A stretch of DNA of 10,992 bases. Origin: UBA6382 sp963600315 (GTDB lineage Bacteria; Bacteroidota; Bacteroidia; Bacteroidales; Bacteroidaceae). Shown here piece by piece: positions 5,630 to 10,992 of this stretch. Location of the stretch: positions 1 through 10,992 of the forward strand of contig CAVCAW010000076.1 in assembly GCA_963600315.1 (NCBI GenBank). The letters run 5' to 3'. The notes beneath the pieces are model-generated. The model was not told where the DNA came from and searched no databases. It worked only from the letters and a program-made list of their open reading frames with translations. Every line of letters starts with the position of its first letter. The first letter of the stretch is position 1. Both the position numbers and the translations under genes were made by a program.

Positions 5630-6508
5630 TTACATGAATGATGGTATGTCCTGTTCATCGTTTGGCTGTACTTCGTCAACAGGTTCAACAAAGACTGCCG
5701 TGTTGGCTTCGTTCTTGATTTCGTATGTTACATTTGCCTGTTCAACTTCCATAGGCGATACATCCTCGAACTGGTCAAGGCGATCGGATATCTCGGAAAT
5801 GTTGCCGTCTGTGCTGGTGTTCGCAATCATCTTACAAAGACGATTGATAACCGTTTTCTTTGCCATTTGATCGCGGAACTTCGTGTGTGTACTTGAAGCA
5901 TCTTCCTTTAGTCCGCCCATGCGCTGATTCCATGCTTTCTTTAACTGGTTTATGTTCATGACTTCAACCAGTCTGTTACCATCAGCCATTGTTGCTACAG
6001 CATACGCACCCTTGATTTTATCAACGTCAATGTTCATGAAATCCTGCACATGCTCATCAATGACCTTTTCGCCATTCTCAATATGATACTTAAATGTATC
6101 ACCCTCGTAGATGATTTCAGCATTGATTTTTCTCAAACCGTTACGTCTCGCAAGTGTAATGTTGCCGAAGTATGACTTCTGGAATTGTAACTTGCCACCA
6201 TAGGCGATGAAATATCCCTGCTTCTTATTGGCATTCAACCCCAAAGTCGCCATTTCCATTAAAGAGTTCGCAATGCTTGCTTGCGAACAAGACTCTAAAA
6301 CGCAACGCTTGTTGCTATCAGTTGTTTCCTTTAAGAGCAAGTACGCACCTGTCAGCGCATTGCTGACGTTGTAATCAGCAGGAAAAGCCAAGCCGAACTT
6401 TTCTTTCTCCTGCAACTGCTTGGTTAGGCCATCAATAAACTTATTGTTTACAACCAGATTGGCTTGTTGCTCTTCTACGTTTGCTACTGCTGTCTTTGCC
6501 TCTGCCAT
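5630..6508 (-). CDS. recT: RecT-family ssDNA annealing protein
   Basis: The 292-aa protein matches the RecT family (PF03837) along its length. It has a variable N-terminus, then PADYNVSNALTGAYL, SIANSLMEMATLGLNANKKQ, then GYFIAYGGKLQFQKSYFGN and ITLARRNGLRKINAEIIYEG. Later come KIKGAYAVATMADG and KFRDQMAKKTVINRLCKMI. The last 60 residues are acidic and less ordered. RecT proteins pair complementary single strands in the cytoplasm during phage recombination and often need a partner nuclease. Start ATG at 6508 follows AGGTGT, a ribosome site that overlaps the stop of the upstream gene. It is followed by the MBL-fold gene and, further on, ssb, forming a recombination block. Confidence 0.95.
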   Translation of the reverse strand: MAEAKTAVANVEEQQANLVVNNKFIDGLTKQLQEKEKFGLAFPADYNVSNALTGAYLLLKETTDSNKRCVLESCSQASIANSLMEMATLGLNANKKQGYFIAYGGKLQFQKSYFGNITLARRNGLRKINAEIIYEGDTFKYHIENGEKVIDEHVQDFMNIDVDKIKGAYAVATMADGNRLVEVMNINQLKKAWNQRMGGLKEDASSTHTKFRDQMAKKTVINRLCKMIANTSTDGNISEISDRLDQFEDVSPMEVEQANVTYEIKNEANTAVFVEPVDEVQPNDEQDIPSFM

Positions 6509-6512
6509 TTTT

Positions 6513-6965
6513 TTACACCTGCCATTTCTTTAACTCTGCAATATCAATGTCGACTAAATCAAAGTATTCTTTGAGTTCTTCAAAGGTATTAAACACAAAA
6601 CTGTTTAAAAACGCATTTGCAATCTCCTTTTTTGCCTTGCCTACGTTTTTTACAGTTGCCTTTCCGTGCTCGACTCCTATAAATGCGCCTGTTGGGAATA
6701 ACGCATCGTCACCTTTTGTAATGATAGCTACACCTGTGTACAGGGGCTTATCATCAGTTGGTTCATCTTCTTCTGGTTCATCTTCTTCTGGTTCGTCAGT
6801 GCCAGTCAGTTTTTTCACCAAGTCGTATGATGCAGAATTTAAAGCTTGTAAAAAGCTGATATCATTCACATCTTTGTAAAGTGATATTCCAAAGTTTCCG
6901 GTCATTTCGTCCTCGATCACAAGAACATTTACCGATTCAAGTTTGATCTTAAAACGCTTCTCCAT
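6513..6965 (-). CDS. Phage protein with acidic EEDEP repeats, unknown function (150 aa)
   Basis: I do not recognise a family. The 150-aa protein has an N-terminal part (KIKLESVNVLVIEDEMTGNF, then SFLQALNSASYDLVKKL), an acidic proline linker at about residues 56-73 built from EPEED repeats, and a C-terminal part (LYTGVAIITKGDDALFPTGA, then a helix to ELKEYFDLVDIDIAELKKW). It appears to be two small domains joined by the acidic linker. It sits directly before recT, and its stop lies in recT's ribosome site, so the two are probably made together. A role in recombination is guessed from position only. The start is ATG at 6965 with GGAAGGGAG upstream. Confidence 0.78.
   Translation of the reverse strand: MEKRFKIKLESVNVLVIEDEMTGNFGISLYKDVNDISFLQALNSASYDLVKKLTGTDEPEEDEPEEDEPTDDKPLYTGVAIITKGDDALFPTGAFIGVEHGKATVKNVGKAKKEIANAFLNSFVFNTFEELKEYFDLVDIDIAELKKWQV
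6760..6789. repeat. Two exact 15-bp tandem units in the acidic linker
   Basis: The 15-bp unit ggttcatcttcttct occurs twice in a row, followed by the start of a third (ggttcgtc). On the coding strand it encodes the repeated acidic linker. A multiple-of-three unit keeps the frame, so copy number can vary by slippage without disrupting the gene. Confidence 0.85.
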
Positions 6966-6978
6966 GTGTCTCCCTTCC

Positions 6979-7134
6979 TTAATCGTTGCTGTCAGTATCG
7001 TTGTCAGCTTCTTCTAATTCATGTGCAAGTTCCATACCAATGATGTATGCAAGTTCTTCTTTTGATAGTTTGCTAAGATTCGCCATTGCGGTTTTCAACA
7101 ACGCTTTCTTAGTCTCAGCCTGAAATACAAGCAA
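6979..7134 (-). CDS. Small TTG-start phage protein (51 aa)
   Basis: This 51-aa gene starts with TTG at 7134, directed by an ideal AAAGGAGGTGA ribosome site (7140-7150) a few nt upstream. There is no ATG near that site, so a TTG start is the best reading. The product runs LLVFQAETKKALLKTAMANL, then SKLSKEELAYIIGMELAHEL, and ends in an acidic tail EEADNDTDSND. It looks helical and soluble; no family is recognised. The stop at 6979 lies 13 nt before the next gene's start. The ribosome site overlaps the end of the methyltransferase gene, typical of this operon. Confidence 0.75.
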   Translation of the reverse strand: MLVFQAETKKALLKTAMANLSKLSKEELAYIIGMELAHELEEADNDTDSND

Positions 7135-7148
7135 AAAAATCACCTCCT

Positions 7149-7952
7149 TTATAATTGCAGCATTTCTTCTTTTGCCCTGGTGTAGAAGTTTCGGTCAATT
7201 TCAAATCCGTAGGAACTTCTGCCTAACTCCCTAGCAGCTCTTAATGTCGTTCCACTTCCACAGCATGGATCGATTACAACGTCTCCCGGGTCAGTAAATG
7301 TTTCAATCAACTTCTTTAGAAGCTTTACGGGCTTCTGAGTTGGGTGAATCTTTGGAACATCTTTTCCATCTCTCTCCCATGTGAACCAGTTGAATACCAT
7401 GTGTCCAGTTCCTCGAATTGTCTTGCCCTCTTCATCTACCTGTGAGCCATTTCTGAACTTAGGCAACTTGTCTCGATAAAAACAAAGCGCATATTCTGTA
7501 GCTCCAACCACTCTCATATTTGCTTTCAACACCTGTGGAGAATAATTTTTGATGAATACAAGCGGAATGTAATGAATAAATCCATGCTTCTTTGCTGCGG
7601 CAATTAAAGTTGGAATCTGTTCAAATGAGCAGAACACAATCATGCAAGGACTATCACTGCTTCGTCCTTTTGCCGGGCTCTTCTTATCTTCTTTCTTCAT
7701 CATTTTTGAGCAAAAGTGAAAATACTCATATAAGTTAAAATTGAAGTCCGAGTTGAAGGCAGCTTTTCCTGCAAGTTTACTTTCACCATTCTTGTTATCT
7801 CCGCCTTTATACCACATTGGATTACTTCCGTAGAAATCGGTTCCAGCTCCGTAAGGTACGTCCGCAATAATTAACTGAGCTGGGCGGATTCCATATTTCT
7901 TGTAATTCTGCATTGAATCTCTGTAGATTTCTGTTTTTACTTTTCTCTCCAT
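7149..7952 (-). CDS. DNA methyltransferase (N4/N6 type, beta-class motif order)
   Basis: The 267-aa protein has the motifs of an amino-methyltransferase of the PF01555 kind. The catalytic motif IV is near the N-terminus as IIADVPYGAG (DVPY at 31-34, a variant of DPPY). Motif I, which holds S-adenosylmethionine, is near the C-terminus as DPCCGSGTT (228-236), followed by ARELGRSSYGFEIDRNFY. KIHPTQKPVKLLKKLI is the usual segment before motif I. The order IV then I marks the beta class. It would add a methyl group to adenine or cytosine in DNA. No restriction enzyme is nearby, so it is an orphan enzyme, perhaps protecting phage DNA. The start is coupled to the upstream gene by TAATG at 7952; the ribosome site is weak. 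Confidence 0.93.
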   Translation of the reverse strand: MERKVKTEIYRDSMQNYKKYGIRPAQLIIADVPYGAGTDFYGSNPMWYKGGDNKNGESKLAGKAAFNSDFNFNLYEYFHFCSKMMKKEDKKSPAKGRSSDSPCMIVFCSFEQIPTLIAAAKKHGFIHYIPLVFIKNYSPQVLKANMRVVGATEYALCFYRDKLPKFRNGSQVDEEGKTIRGTGHMVFNWFTWERDGKDVPKIHPTQKPVKLLKKLIETFTDPGDVVIDPCCGSGTTLRAARELGRSSYGFEIDRNFYTRAKEEMLQL

Positions 7953-8236
7953 TAAATGCTACCCAGGAAAAGTGCAAGTCCCAACACGCCAAACAATACA
8001 CCCCCACAAATCAGATTGCAGACAAATTCTGCTGCCAATTCAAAATAATGTTCTTTTCTAGCCTCTTTCTCCAAAGCTGCTGCGCAATCTGCCTTATAGT
8101 TTCTAGCTTTTTGCAAAGCTATCACACGTTCTGCGCCTTTCACTGGGTCTGTATTGAAGTCTACTACTTCAAGTCTTGTTCTTCTGATTGGCGGTATGCT
8201 TAAATCGTCTCTAGTTGGTCTGTTGGTTCCCTGCAT
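7952..8236 (-). CDS. Small tail-anchored membrane protein (94 aa)
   Basis: The 94-aa protein has a polar N-terminal two-thirds (including RRTRLEVVDFNTDPVKGAER and a helix ADCAAALEKEARKEHYFEL) and one hydrophobic C-terminal segment, about residues 71-92: FVCNLICGGVLFGVLGLALF. This predicts a tail anchor with the N-terminus in the cytoplasm. It is an early gene under repressor control. Small membrane proteins in this place are sometimes involved in blocking superinfection or altering the host envelope, but nothing specific supports that here. Start ATG at 8236 has AAAGGA upstream; the stop is coupled to the methyltransferase start. Confidence 0.75.
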   Translation of the reverse strand: MQGTNRPTRDDLSIPPIRRTRLEVVDFNTDPVKGAERVIALQKARNYKADCAAALEKEARKEHYFELAAEFVCNLICGGVLFGVLGLALFLGSI

Positions 8237-8266
8237 CTTTACCGTTCCTTTCTTTCCTTTGCGTGA

Positions 8267-8434
8267 TTACTTTTTATTATTCTTGATACTTTCCAGATAC
8301 CCTAACATGTAGTATCGCTGAATCGAATTTGCACCGTTTGTGTAGTTTCCCAAATGGCTCAATGTGTGCTGTCTCTGCGTACTCAGCTTTCTACAAAAAC
8401 TAGCTGGAATTTCTGTTGCTGTTCTCTTTGCCAT
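8267..8434 (-). CDS. Small basic phage protein (55 aa)
   Basis: This 55-aa gene begins at ATG 8434 and is preceded by AAGGTGGTGA, a near-ideal ribosome site that overlaps the stop of the upstream gene. The product reads MAKRTATEIPASFCRKLSTQ, then a histidine/asparagine-rich middle, then SIQRYYMLGYLESIKNNKK. It is basic with a probable C-terminal helix. No family is recognised. The next gene starts 30 nt after its stop. The fit of ribosome site, spacing and coupled ends makes it likely to be real despite its size. Confidence 0.72.
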   Translation of the reverse strand: MAKRTATEIPASFCRKLSTQRQHTLSHLGNYTNGANSIQRYYMLGYLESIKNNKK

Positions 8435-8439
8435 TTATT

Positions 8440-8706
8440 TCACCACCTTTCTAATTCATTTTTTTCAATGTAGTCAATCACCTCCGCTAACGTTCCTGCT
8501 CGGTGTACTGCGATTTTTTTGTCTGTATCGGTCATAAGTGTGTATTCCTTTTGAAACTGGAATATGTAATACCTATGTTTCCCTTCGTAGTACAGACAAT
8601 CTTTCAGCACAATCAAGTTGTTAATATTGATTGCATTGCCTTCTTCTGGTGTTTCCTGTCTCTTATATTGTCCGTACAAGAGACTTAATGCTTCTTCCTG
8701 CTTCAC
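8440..8706 (-). CDS. Small phage protein of unknown function (88 aa, GTG start)
   Basis: The 88-aa product starts at GTG 8706 with GGAGG five nt upstream. It contains a short helix (KQEEALSLLYGQYKRQ), a beta-rich middle (NLIVLKDCLYYEGKHRYYIF, then EYTLMTDTDKKIAVHRAG) and a closing helix (LAEVIDYIEKNELERW). No family is recognised. It overlaps the 29-aa leader frame in the GTGA arrangement, so translation is probably coupled. As one of the first genes of the leftward operon it would be expressed immediately after derepression. Confidence 0.72.
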   Translation of the reverse strand: MKQEEALSLLYGQYKRQETPEEGNAININNLIVLKDCLYYEGKHRYYIFQFQKEYTLMTDTDKKIAVHRAGTLAEVIDYIEKNELERW

Positions 8707-8792
8707 TGTGCCTCCGCTGTGTTGTCCTTAAATTTGTTCACAAAGAATATCTGCCCTTTGCCTGATTCGTAGTTAATCTTTATCAGTTCCAT
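8703..8792 (-). CDS. First short gene of the early operon (29 aa)
   Basis: This frame starts at ATG 8792 after AGAGAGG at good spacing. It encodes 29 residues beginning MELIKINYESGKGQIFFVNK and ends at TGA 8703, which overlaps the next gene's GTG as GTGA. Its 5' end lies about 55 nt from the predicted early transcription start, so it is the first reading frame on that transcript. It may be a small functional peptide or simply a leader that delivers ribosomes to the 88-aa gene. Confidence 0.55.
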   Translation of the reverse strand: MELIKINYESGKGQIFFVNKFKDNTAEAQ

Positions 8793-8830
8793 TCGCTACC
8801 TCTCTTTCTGTTCTGTTTTCAATGTGCCTG

Positions 8831-8922
8831 CAAGCTTTATTGCTTGTGAAATAATAATACATCTTTCAAGCAATATTGTCAATAGTTTTTTGCTTGTTTT
8901 GCAAATTATTTTTTGTTGCTTC
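8831..8922. promoter_or_regulatory. Cluster of TTGCTTG half-sites, likely repressor operators
   Basis: The heptamer TTGCTTG occurs at 8840-8846 and 8890-8896, its complement CAAGCAA at 8867-8873, and a near copy TTGCTTC at 8916-8922. A CAAGC at 8831-8835 forms a 16-bp dyad with 8842-8846 (six-base spacer) just downstream of the leftward start site. Successive heptamers begin 27, 23 and 26 bp apart. The sites flank and overlap the -10/-35 of the leftward promoter, the expected place for binding by the adjacent HTH repressor. Binding itself is inferred. Confidence 0.6.
8854..8882 (-). promoter_or_regulatory. Leftward early promoter
   Basis: On the minus strand TTGACA (8877-8882) and TATTAT (8854-8859) are separated by exactly 17 bp, close to the sigma-A consensus. 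Start of transcription is expected near 8847, giving a leader of about 55 nt before the 29-aa gene. It is the only strong promoter seen for the whole leftward operon. Confidence 0.87.
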
Positions 8923-8935
8923 ACAGATATTTTTA

Positions 8936-8964
8936 TTGACTTCCTTAATTATATGTGATAAGAT
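8936..8964 (+). promoter_or_regulatory. Rightward promoter of the repressor gene
   Basis: TTGACT (8936-8941) and TAAGAT (8959-8964) are spaced by 17 bp, with a TG one base before the -10 (extended -10). Transcription would start near 8971, leaving a very short leader that contains the AAGGAGGTGAT ribosome site. It lies back to back with the leftward promoter. Confidence 0.78.
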
Positions 8965-8988
8965 ATAATTCGGAAGGAGGTGATAAAA

Positions 8989-9429
8989 ATGAAAACGCGA
9001 TTAAAAGAGTTGCGAAAAAAACTTAAATTAACGCAGCAAGCCTTTGGAAGTAAGCTGGGAGTGTCTCAAAACACTATCGCTCAATATGAGATGGGGCGAA
9101 TTGCTCCGTCAAACTCTGTAATCACAAGCATCTGCAAGGAATATGGTGTTAATGAGAATTGGTTGCGTACTGGTGAAGGTGAGATGTTCATTGAATCGAG
9201 CTATGCAGAAGAAATTGAAACATTTATGAACAGTGTTCTCACGATTGACGATGAGCAATTCAAAAAGCGGTTAGTCATCCAACTTGCGCAATTGGATGAT
9301 GCCGGATGGGAATTGCTTGAAAAGTTCCTCAGCCGAACAATCGAATCAAAACTACTCGCCCCAGTTAAGGCGAATAAAGATGATAGTTTCGACGATTCCG
9401 AAGAAAAACCAGAAACAAACGACACTTAA
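8989..9429 (+). CDS. cI/Xre-type HTH repressor
   Basis: The 146-aa protein begins with a HTH_3 (Xre) domain: RLKELRKKLKLTQQAFGSKL, then GVSQNTIAQYEMGRIAPSNS (about residues 4-45), followed by CKEYGVNENWLRTGEGEMF, a typical end of this domain in Firmicute phage repressors. The rest is a helical region (EIETFMNSVLTIDDEQFKKR, then DAGWELLEKFLSR) probably used for dimerisation, and an acidic tail. There is no LexA-like Ser/Lys self-cleavage domain, so induction would need another route. I chose ATG 8989 over the in-frame GTG 8980 because AAGGAGGTGAT (8974-8984) fits the ATG and includes that GTG. It faces the leftward operon across a shared operator region and so is the likely lysogeny regulator. 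Confidence 0.9.
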   Translation: MKTRLKELRKKLKLTQQAFGSKLGVSQNTIAQYEMGRIAPSNSVITSICKEYGVNENWLRTGEGEMFIESSYAEEIETFMNSVLTIDDEQFKKRLVIQLAQLDDAGWELLEKFLSRTIESKLLAPVKANKDDSFDDSEEKPETNDT

Positions 9430-9451
9430 AGCATTTTAAACAAAACGATGG

Positions 9452-9484
9452 TAGGTGATATTCAAATGGGTATCACCTATTTTT
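9452..9484 (+). terminator. Intrinsic terminator after the repressor gene
   Basis: Arms TAGGTGATA (9452-9460) and TATCACCTA (9471-9479) form a perfect 9-bp stem around a 10-base loop, followed by TTTTT (9480-9484). It ends the repressor transcript about 25 nt after the stop and separates it from the lipoprotein gene. Confidence 0.85.
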
Positions 9485-9495
9485 GCAAATTTCTC

Positions 9496-9524
9496 TTGCT
9501 ATTTTGCAAAATGATGCCTATACT
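9496..9524 (+). promoter_or_regulatory. Promoter of the lipoprotein gene
   Basis: TTGCTA (9496-9501) and TATACT (9519-9524) are 17 bp apart. The spacer begins with part of a 12-bp perfect palindrome ATTTTGCAAAAT (9501-9512), a possible binding site. Transcription would start near 9531. Confidence 0.62.
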
Positions 9525-9526
9525 AT

Positions 9527-9549
9527 CTATAACGCATTTTGCGTTATAG
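9527..9549 (+). promoter_or_regulatory. Perfect inverted repeat at the lipoprotein start site
   Basis: CTATAACGC (9527-9535) and GCGTTATAG (9541-9549) are exact inverted copies around ATTTT. It straddles the predicted transcription start and ends just before the ribosome site (9553-9558). It could be an operator, or a hairpin at the 5' end of the mRNA. No T-run follows, so it is not a terminator. Confidence 0.7.
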
Positions 9550-9564
9550 AATGGAGGGATGGAC

Positions 9565-10388
9565 ATGAGAAGAAAATATATTGCTGCACTGTGCGGTTGT
9601 ATGGCTCTGCTATCTGGATGTGGAAAGACGGCAGACGTTAAGACCGTGACCGATGAACGGGCAGAGCAAGAAAACGTAACAATGGCAGACAAAGAAACTG
9701 AGATTGCATCGACAGAAGAAGATTCCCAAAGTTGGGAAATCACATTTGATGGCATTCCCTGGGGAACAACATTTGCAGAAGTTAAGGAACGGTTTCCGGA
9801 ATTAAAACTATTCGCAAGTCAAGGCAGCCTTGCTAGGGCATATTATGTCAGCACGTTTAAAGAGGGCGGCCATGCTGTTTCCAATGCCGAGGATGATTCA
9901 GCATTGGCATTTTTGACTTACTCTGATGTTGTTACAGATAGCAAATTACATGCGGAAGATTCTAAGATTCTCAAAGCTGAGGATTGCGATATCTGCAGCA
10001 TTACATTCTATTTTGCATTTGCAACTACAGACGATGGCTATATTGATTACANNNNNNNNNNTTGCTATACGGTGTCAATTATAGAGTTGAGGGTGCGGCA
10101 CAGACATTCGGAGATATTGCAGAACGTTTCCGTAAACTTTGTGGTGAACCAACAGACAACTACTCAAAAAAGCAGTCTGAAAATGCCACATCAGAAATGC
10201 ATTATCTCGTGTGGGAAAATAATGATTATATAATTGCTGTCCATGACGAGAAAGCTGATCTGTCGTTTAACCTGTGTACATGGGAGAATTCGGTTGAAGT
10301 GACCTATGCATGGAAGAACGGAGACAAGCTGCTTGATGAGGGCGCACAAGCATTGCATGATGTTAAAATCATAAACGCAGAAGAATAA
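9565..10388 (+). CDS. Putative lipoprotein, interrupted by an assembly gap
   Basis: The start at ATG 9565 has GGAGGG (9553-9558) six nt upstream; the ATG at 9559 is too close to it. The N-terminus RRKYIAALCGCMALLSGC is a lipoprotein signal with lipobox LSGC and lipidated Cys19. A polar linker follows, then TFDGIPWGTTFAEVKERFPE. Ten Ns at 10052-10061 break the frame. After them the protein continues one frame over as LYGVNYRVEGAAQTFGDIAE and ends NAEE at 10388. The two halves share a WGTTFAEVKERF / TFGDIAERFRKL similarity, as in two-repeat extracytoplasmic lipoproteins. I read it as one gene whose true gap length is 2 modulo 3. It is exported and anchored to the membrane. Function is unknown. 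It has its own promoter and terminator and could be lysogenic cargo or a host gene. Confidence 0.75.
10052..10061. other. Scaffold gap (10 Ns)
   Basis: Ten undetermined bases lie inside the lipoprotein gene. To keep the reading frame the real gap must be 2 modulo 3 in length, whereas 10 is 1 modulo 3, so the run is probably a placeholder, not a measured length. Confidence 0.98.
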
Positions 10389-10398
10389 TTGAAAGGCG

Positions 10399-10434
10399 AG
10401 GAATACCGAAGAACATATGCGGTATTCCTTTTTT
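10399..10434 (+). terminator. Intrinsic terminator after the lipoprotein gene
   Basis: Arms AGGAATACCG (10399-10408) and CGGTATTCCT (10420-10429) form a perfect 10-bp stem with an 11-base loop and run straight into TTTTTT (10429-10434). It ends the lipoprotein transcript and lies four bases before the stop codon of the convergent gene. Confidence 0.9.
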
Positions 10435-10438
10435 GTGC

Positions 10439-10992
10439 TTATTCCACATTTGCAATGCTCTGTGCCGATACCTCATAGGCAGTTCTGGCTTCTTCGATTC
10501 CATCTACCACTTTTAAATATTCGCGACTCTGGATTCTTCCAGACAGCTTTATCTTGTCTCCAACATTCAGATTGAATGCTCTGCGTGCTGTCTGATTCCA
10601 TGCAATACACGGCAAATAATCACTCTTGCCGCTTGAACGGTTCACAGCTATAAGCAACTCACATATGCCTTTTCCTGTCAATGTTTCCCTATATATCGGT
10701 TTCCTGCATACATAGCCAATGAGTTCAACAGCGTTATGATCTGCTGATTCTTCGTTGACAATCACCCTAGCAAATACATAGTATTGCATTCTGGTATTTC
10801 CGATTCCGTTATTGCTACGGCTTCTCCATTCGCCACTTACAGACACTTCCTGCATGTCTGATAGAGAAGCAGTTACCTCACATGGAACGACAATCGGTAT
10901 ATAGTCAACTGTCTCACTTTTACGTTTGATCGCAAGCGTCATTTTCTGAAATCGGCTATCTGCTTGTGTGTCTTTTGCCACAATATATCCGT
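10439..10992 (-). CDS. SSB-like protein with two OB-folds, N-terminus cut by window edge
   Basis: The frame is open through the right edge, so the 5' end is missing; 183 residues are visible. The GTG at 10981 is not taken as the start, because the three codons before it (GYI) complete an OB-fold strand. Two related modules are seen. The first is GYIVAKDTQADSRFQKMTLA to IKRKSETVDYIPIVVPCEV and VSVSGEWRSRSN. The second is VELIGYVCRKPIYRETLTGK to LLIAVNRSSGKSDYLPCIAW and GDKIKLSGRIQSREYLK. The GY(I/V) ... (D/S)DY(I/L)P ... SG order in each matches the SSB/PriB-like OB-fold, so this is likely a tandem OB ssDNA-binding protein. It has no DDxxPF acidic tip: it ends SAQSIANVE. It is convergent to the lipoprotein gene and separate from the phage operon; it may be host DNA or another module of the element. 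Confidence 0.8.
   Translation of the reverse strand, partial: GYIVAKDTQADSRFQKMTLAIKRKSETVDYIPIVVPCEVTASLSDMQEVSVSGEWRSRSNNGIGNTRMQYYVFARVIVNEESADHNAVELIGYVCRKPIYRETLTGKGICELLIAVNRSSGKSDYLPCIAWNQTARRAFNLNVGDKIKLSGRIQSREYLKVVDGIEEARTAYEVSAQSIANVE

Noticed and set aside
8964..8969. TATAAT as the -10 of the repressor promoter
   Set aside because: It would be 22 bp from TTGACT with no better -35; TAAGAT with a 17-bp spacer and extended TG fits better.
9430..9564. Attachment site or integrase remnant beside the repressor
   Set aside because: No tRNA fragment, core repeat or recombinase motif is visible; the repeats there are explained by a terminator and promoter-associated palindromes.
9477..9755. 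92-codon minus-strand frame
   Set aside because: Antisense to the lipoprotein gene and across its promoter; no ribosome site.
10979..10981. GTG start for the right-edge SSB-like gene
   Set aside because: The frame stays open upstream and the residues there (GYI) fit the OB-fold, so the gene continues beyond the window.

Overview
The window looks like the early (lysogeny switch plus recombination/replication) region of a temperate phage or phage-like element integrated in a low-GC Firmicute, most likely a Clostridia/Lachnospiraceae-type gut bacterium. The basis is AT-rich DNA, strong AGGAGG-type ribosome sites, GTG/TTG starts and the family make-up; species cannot be read from the sequence. 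A run of 10 Ns (10052-10061) shows this is a draft or metagenomic scaffold.

Layout. Positions 1-8792 carry one tightly packed minus-strand operon of about twenty small genes read leftward. In order of transcription: a 29-aa leader ORF, an 88-aa protein, a 55-aa protein, a 94-aa tail-anchored membrane protein, a DNA methyltransferase, a 51-aa TTG-start protein, a 150-aa acidic-repeat protein, a RecT-family annealase, an MBL-fold hydrolase, three or four small unknown proteins, SSB, several small unknowns including Cys-rich ones, a tandem-HTH protein carrying an exact 120-bp internal duplication, two more small proteins, a GIY-YIG nuclease, and a PAPS-reductase-family protein that runs off the left edge. 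Many junctions are TAATG or GTGA overlaps, indicating translational coupling.

Positions 8793-8988 are the divergent switch. A near-consensus leftward early promoter (TTGACA-17-TATTAT) lies back to back with a rightward promoter for a Xre/cI-type repressor (8989-9429). Several TTGCTTG/CAAGCAA half-sites are scattered over the leftward promoter and are likely operators. The repressor gene ends in a good intrinsic terminator.

Positions 9485-10434 are a separately transcribed plus-strand cassette. It has its own promoter, a perfect 9-bp inverted repeat at the predicted start site, a lipoprotein gene interrupted by the N gap, and its own terminator. It sits where lysogenic-conversion cargo usually sits, but it could equally be host DNA beyond the element's end. 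From 10439 to the right edge is a minus-strand gene for a tandem OB-fold, SSB-like protein whose N-terminus lies outside the window.

How the genes work together (inference): the repressor silences the leftward operon. On induction, RecT and SSB would handle ssDNA annealing, the MBL protein takes the place where a RecE/YqaJ-type exonuclease is often encoded, the methyltransferase may protect against restriction, and the GIY-YIG and PAPS-reductase-like proteins act on nucleic acid in unknown ways. No integrase, att site, tRNA, replication initiator, helicase or CRISPR array is visible.
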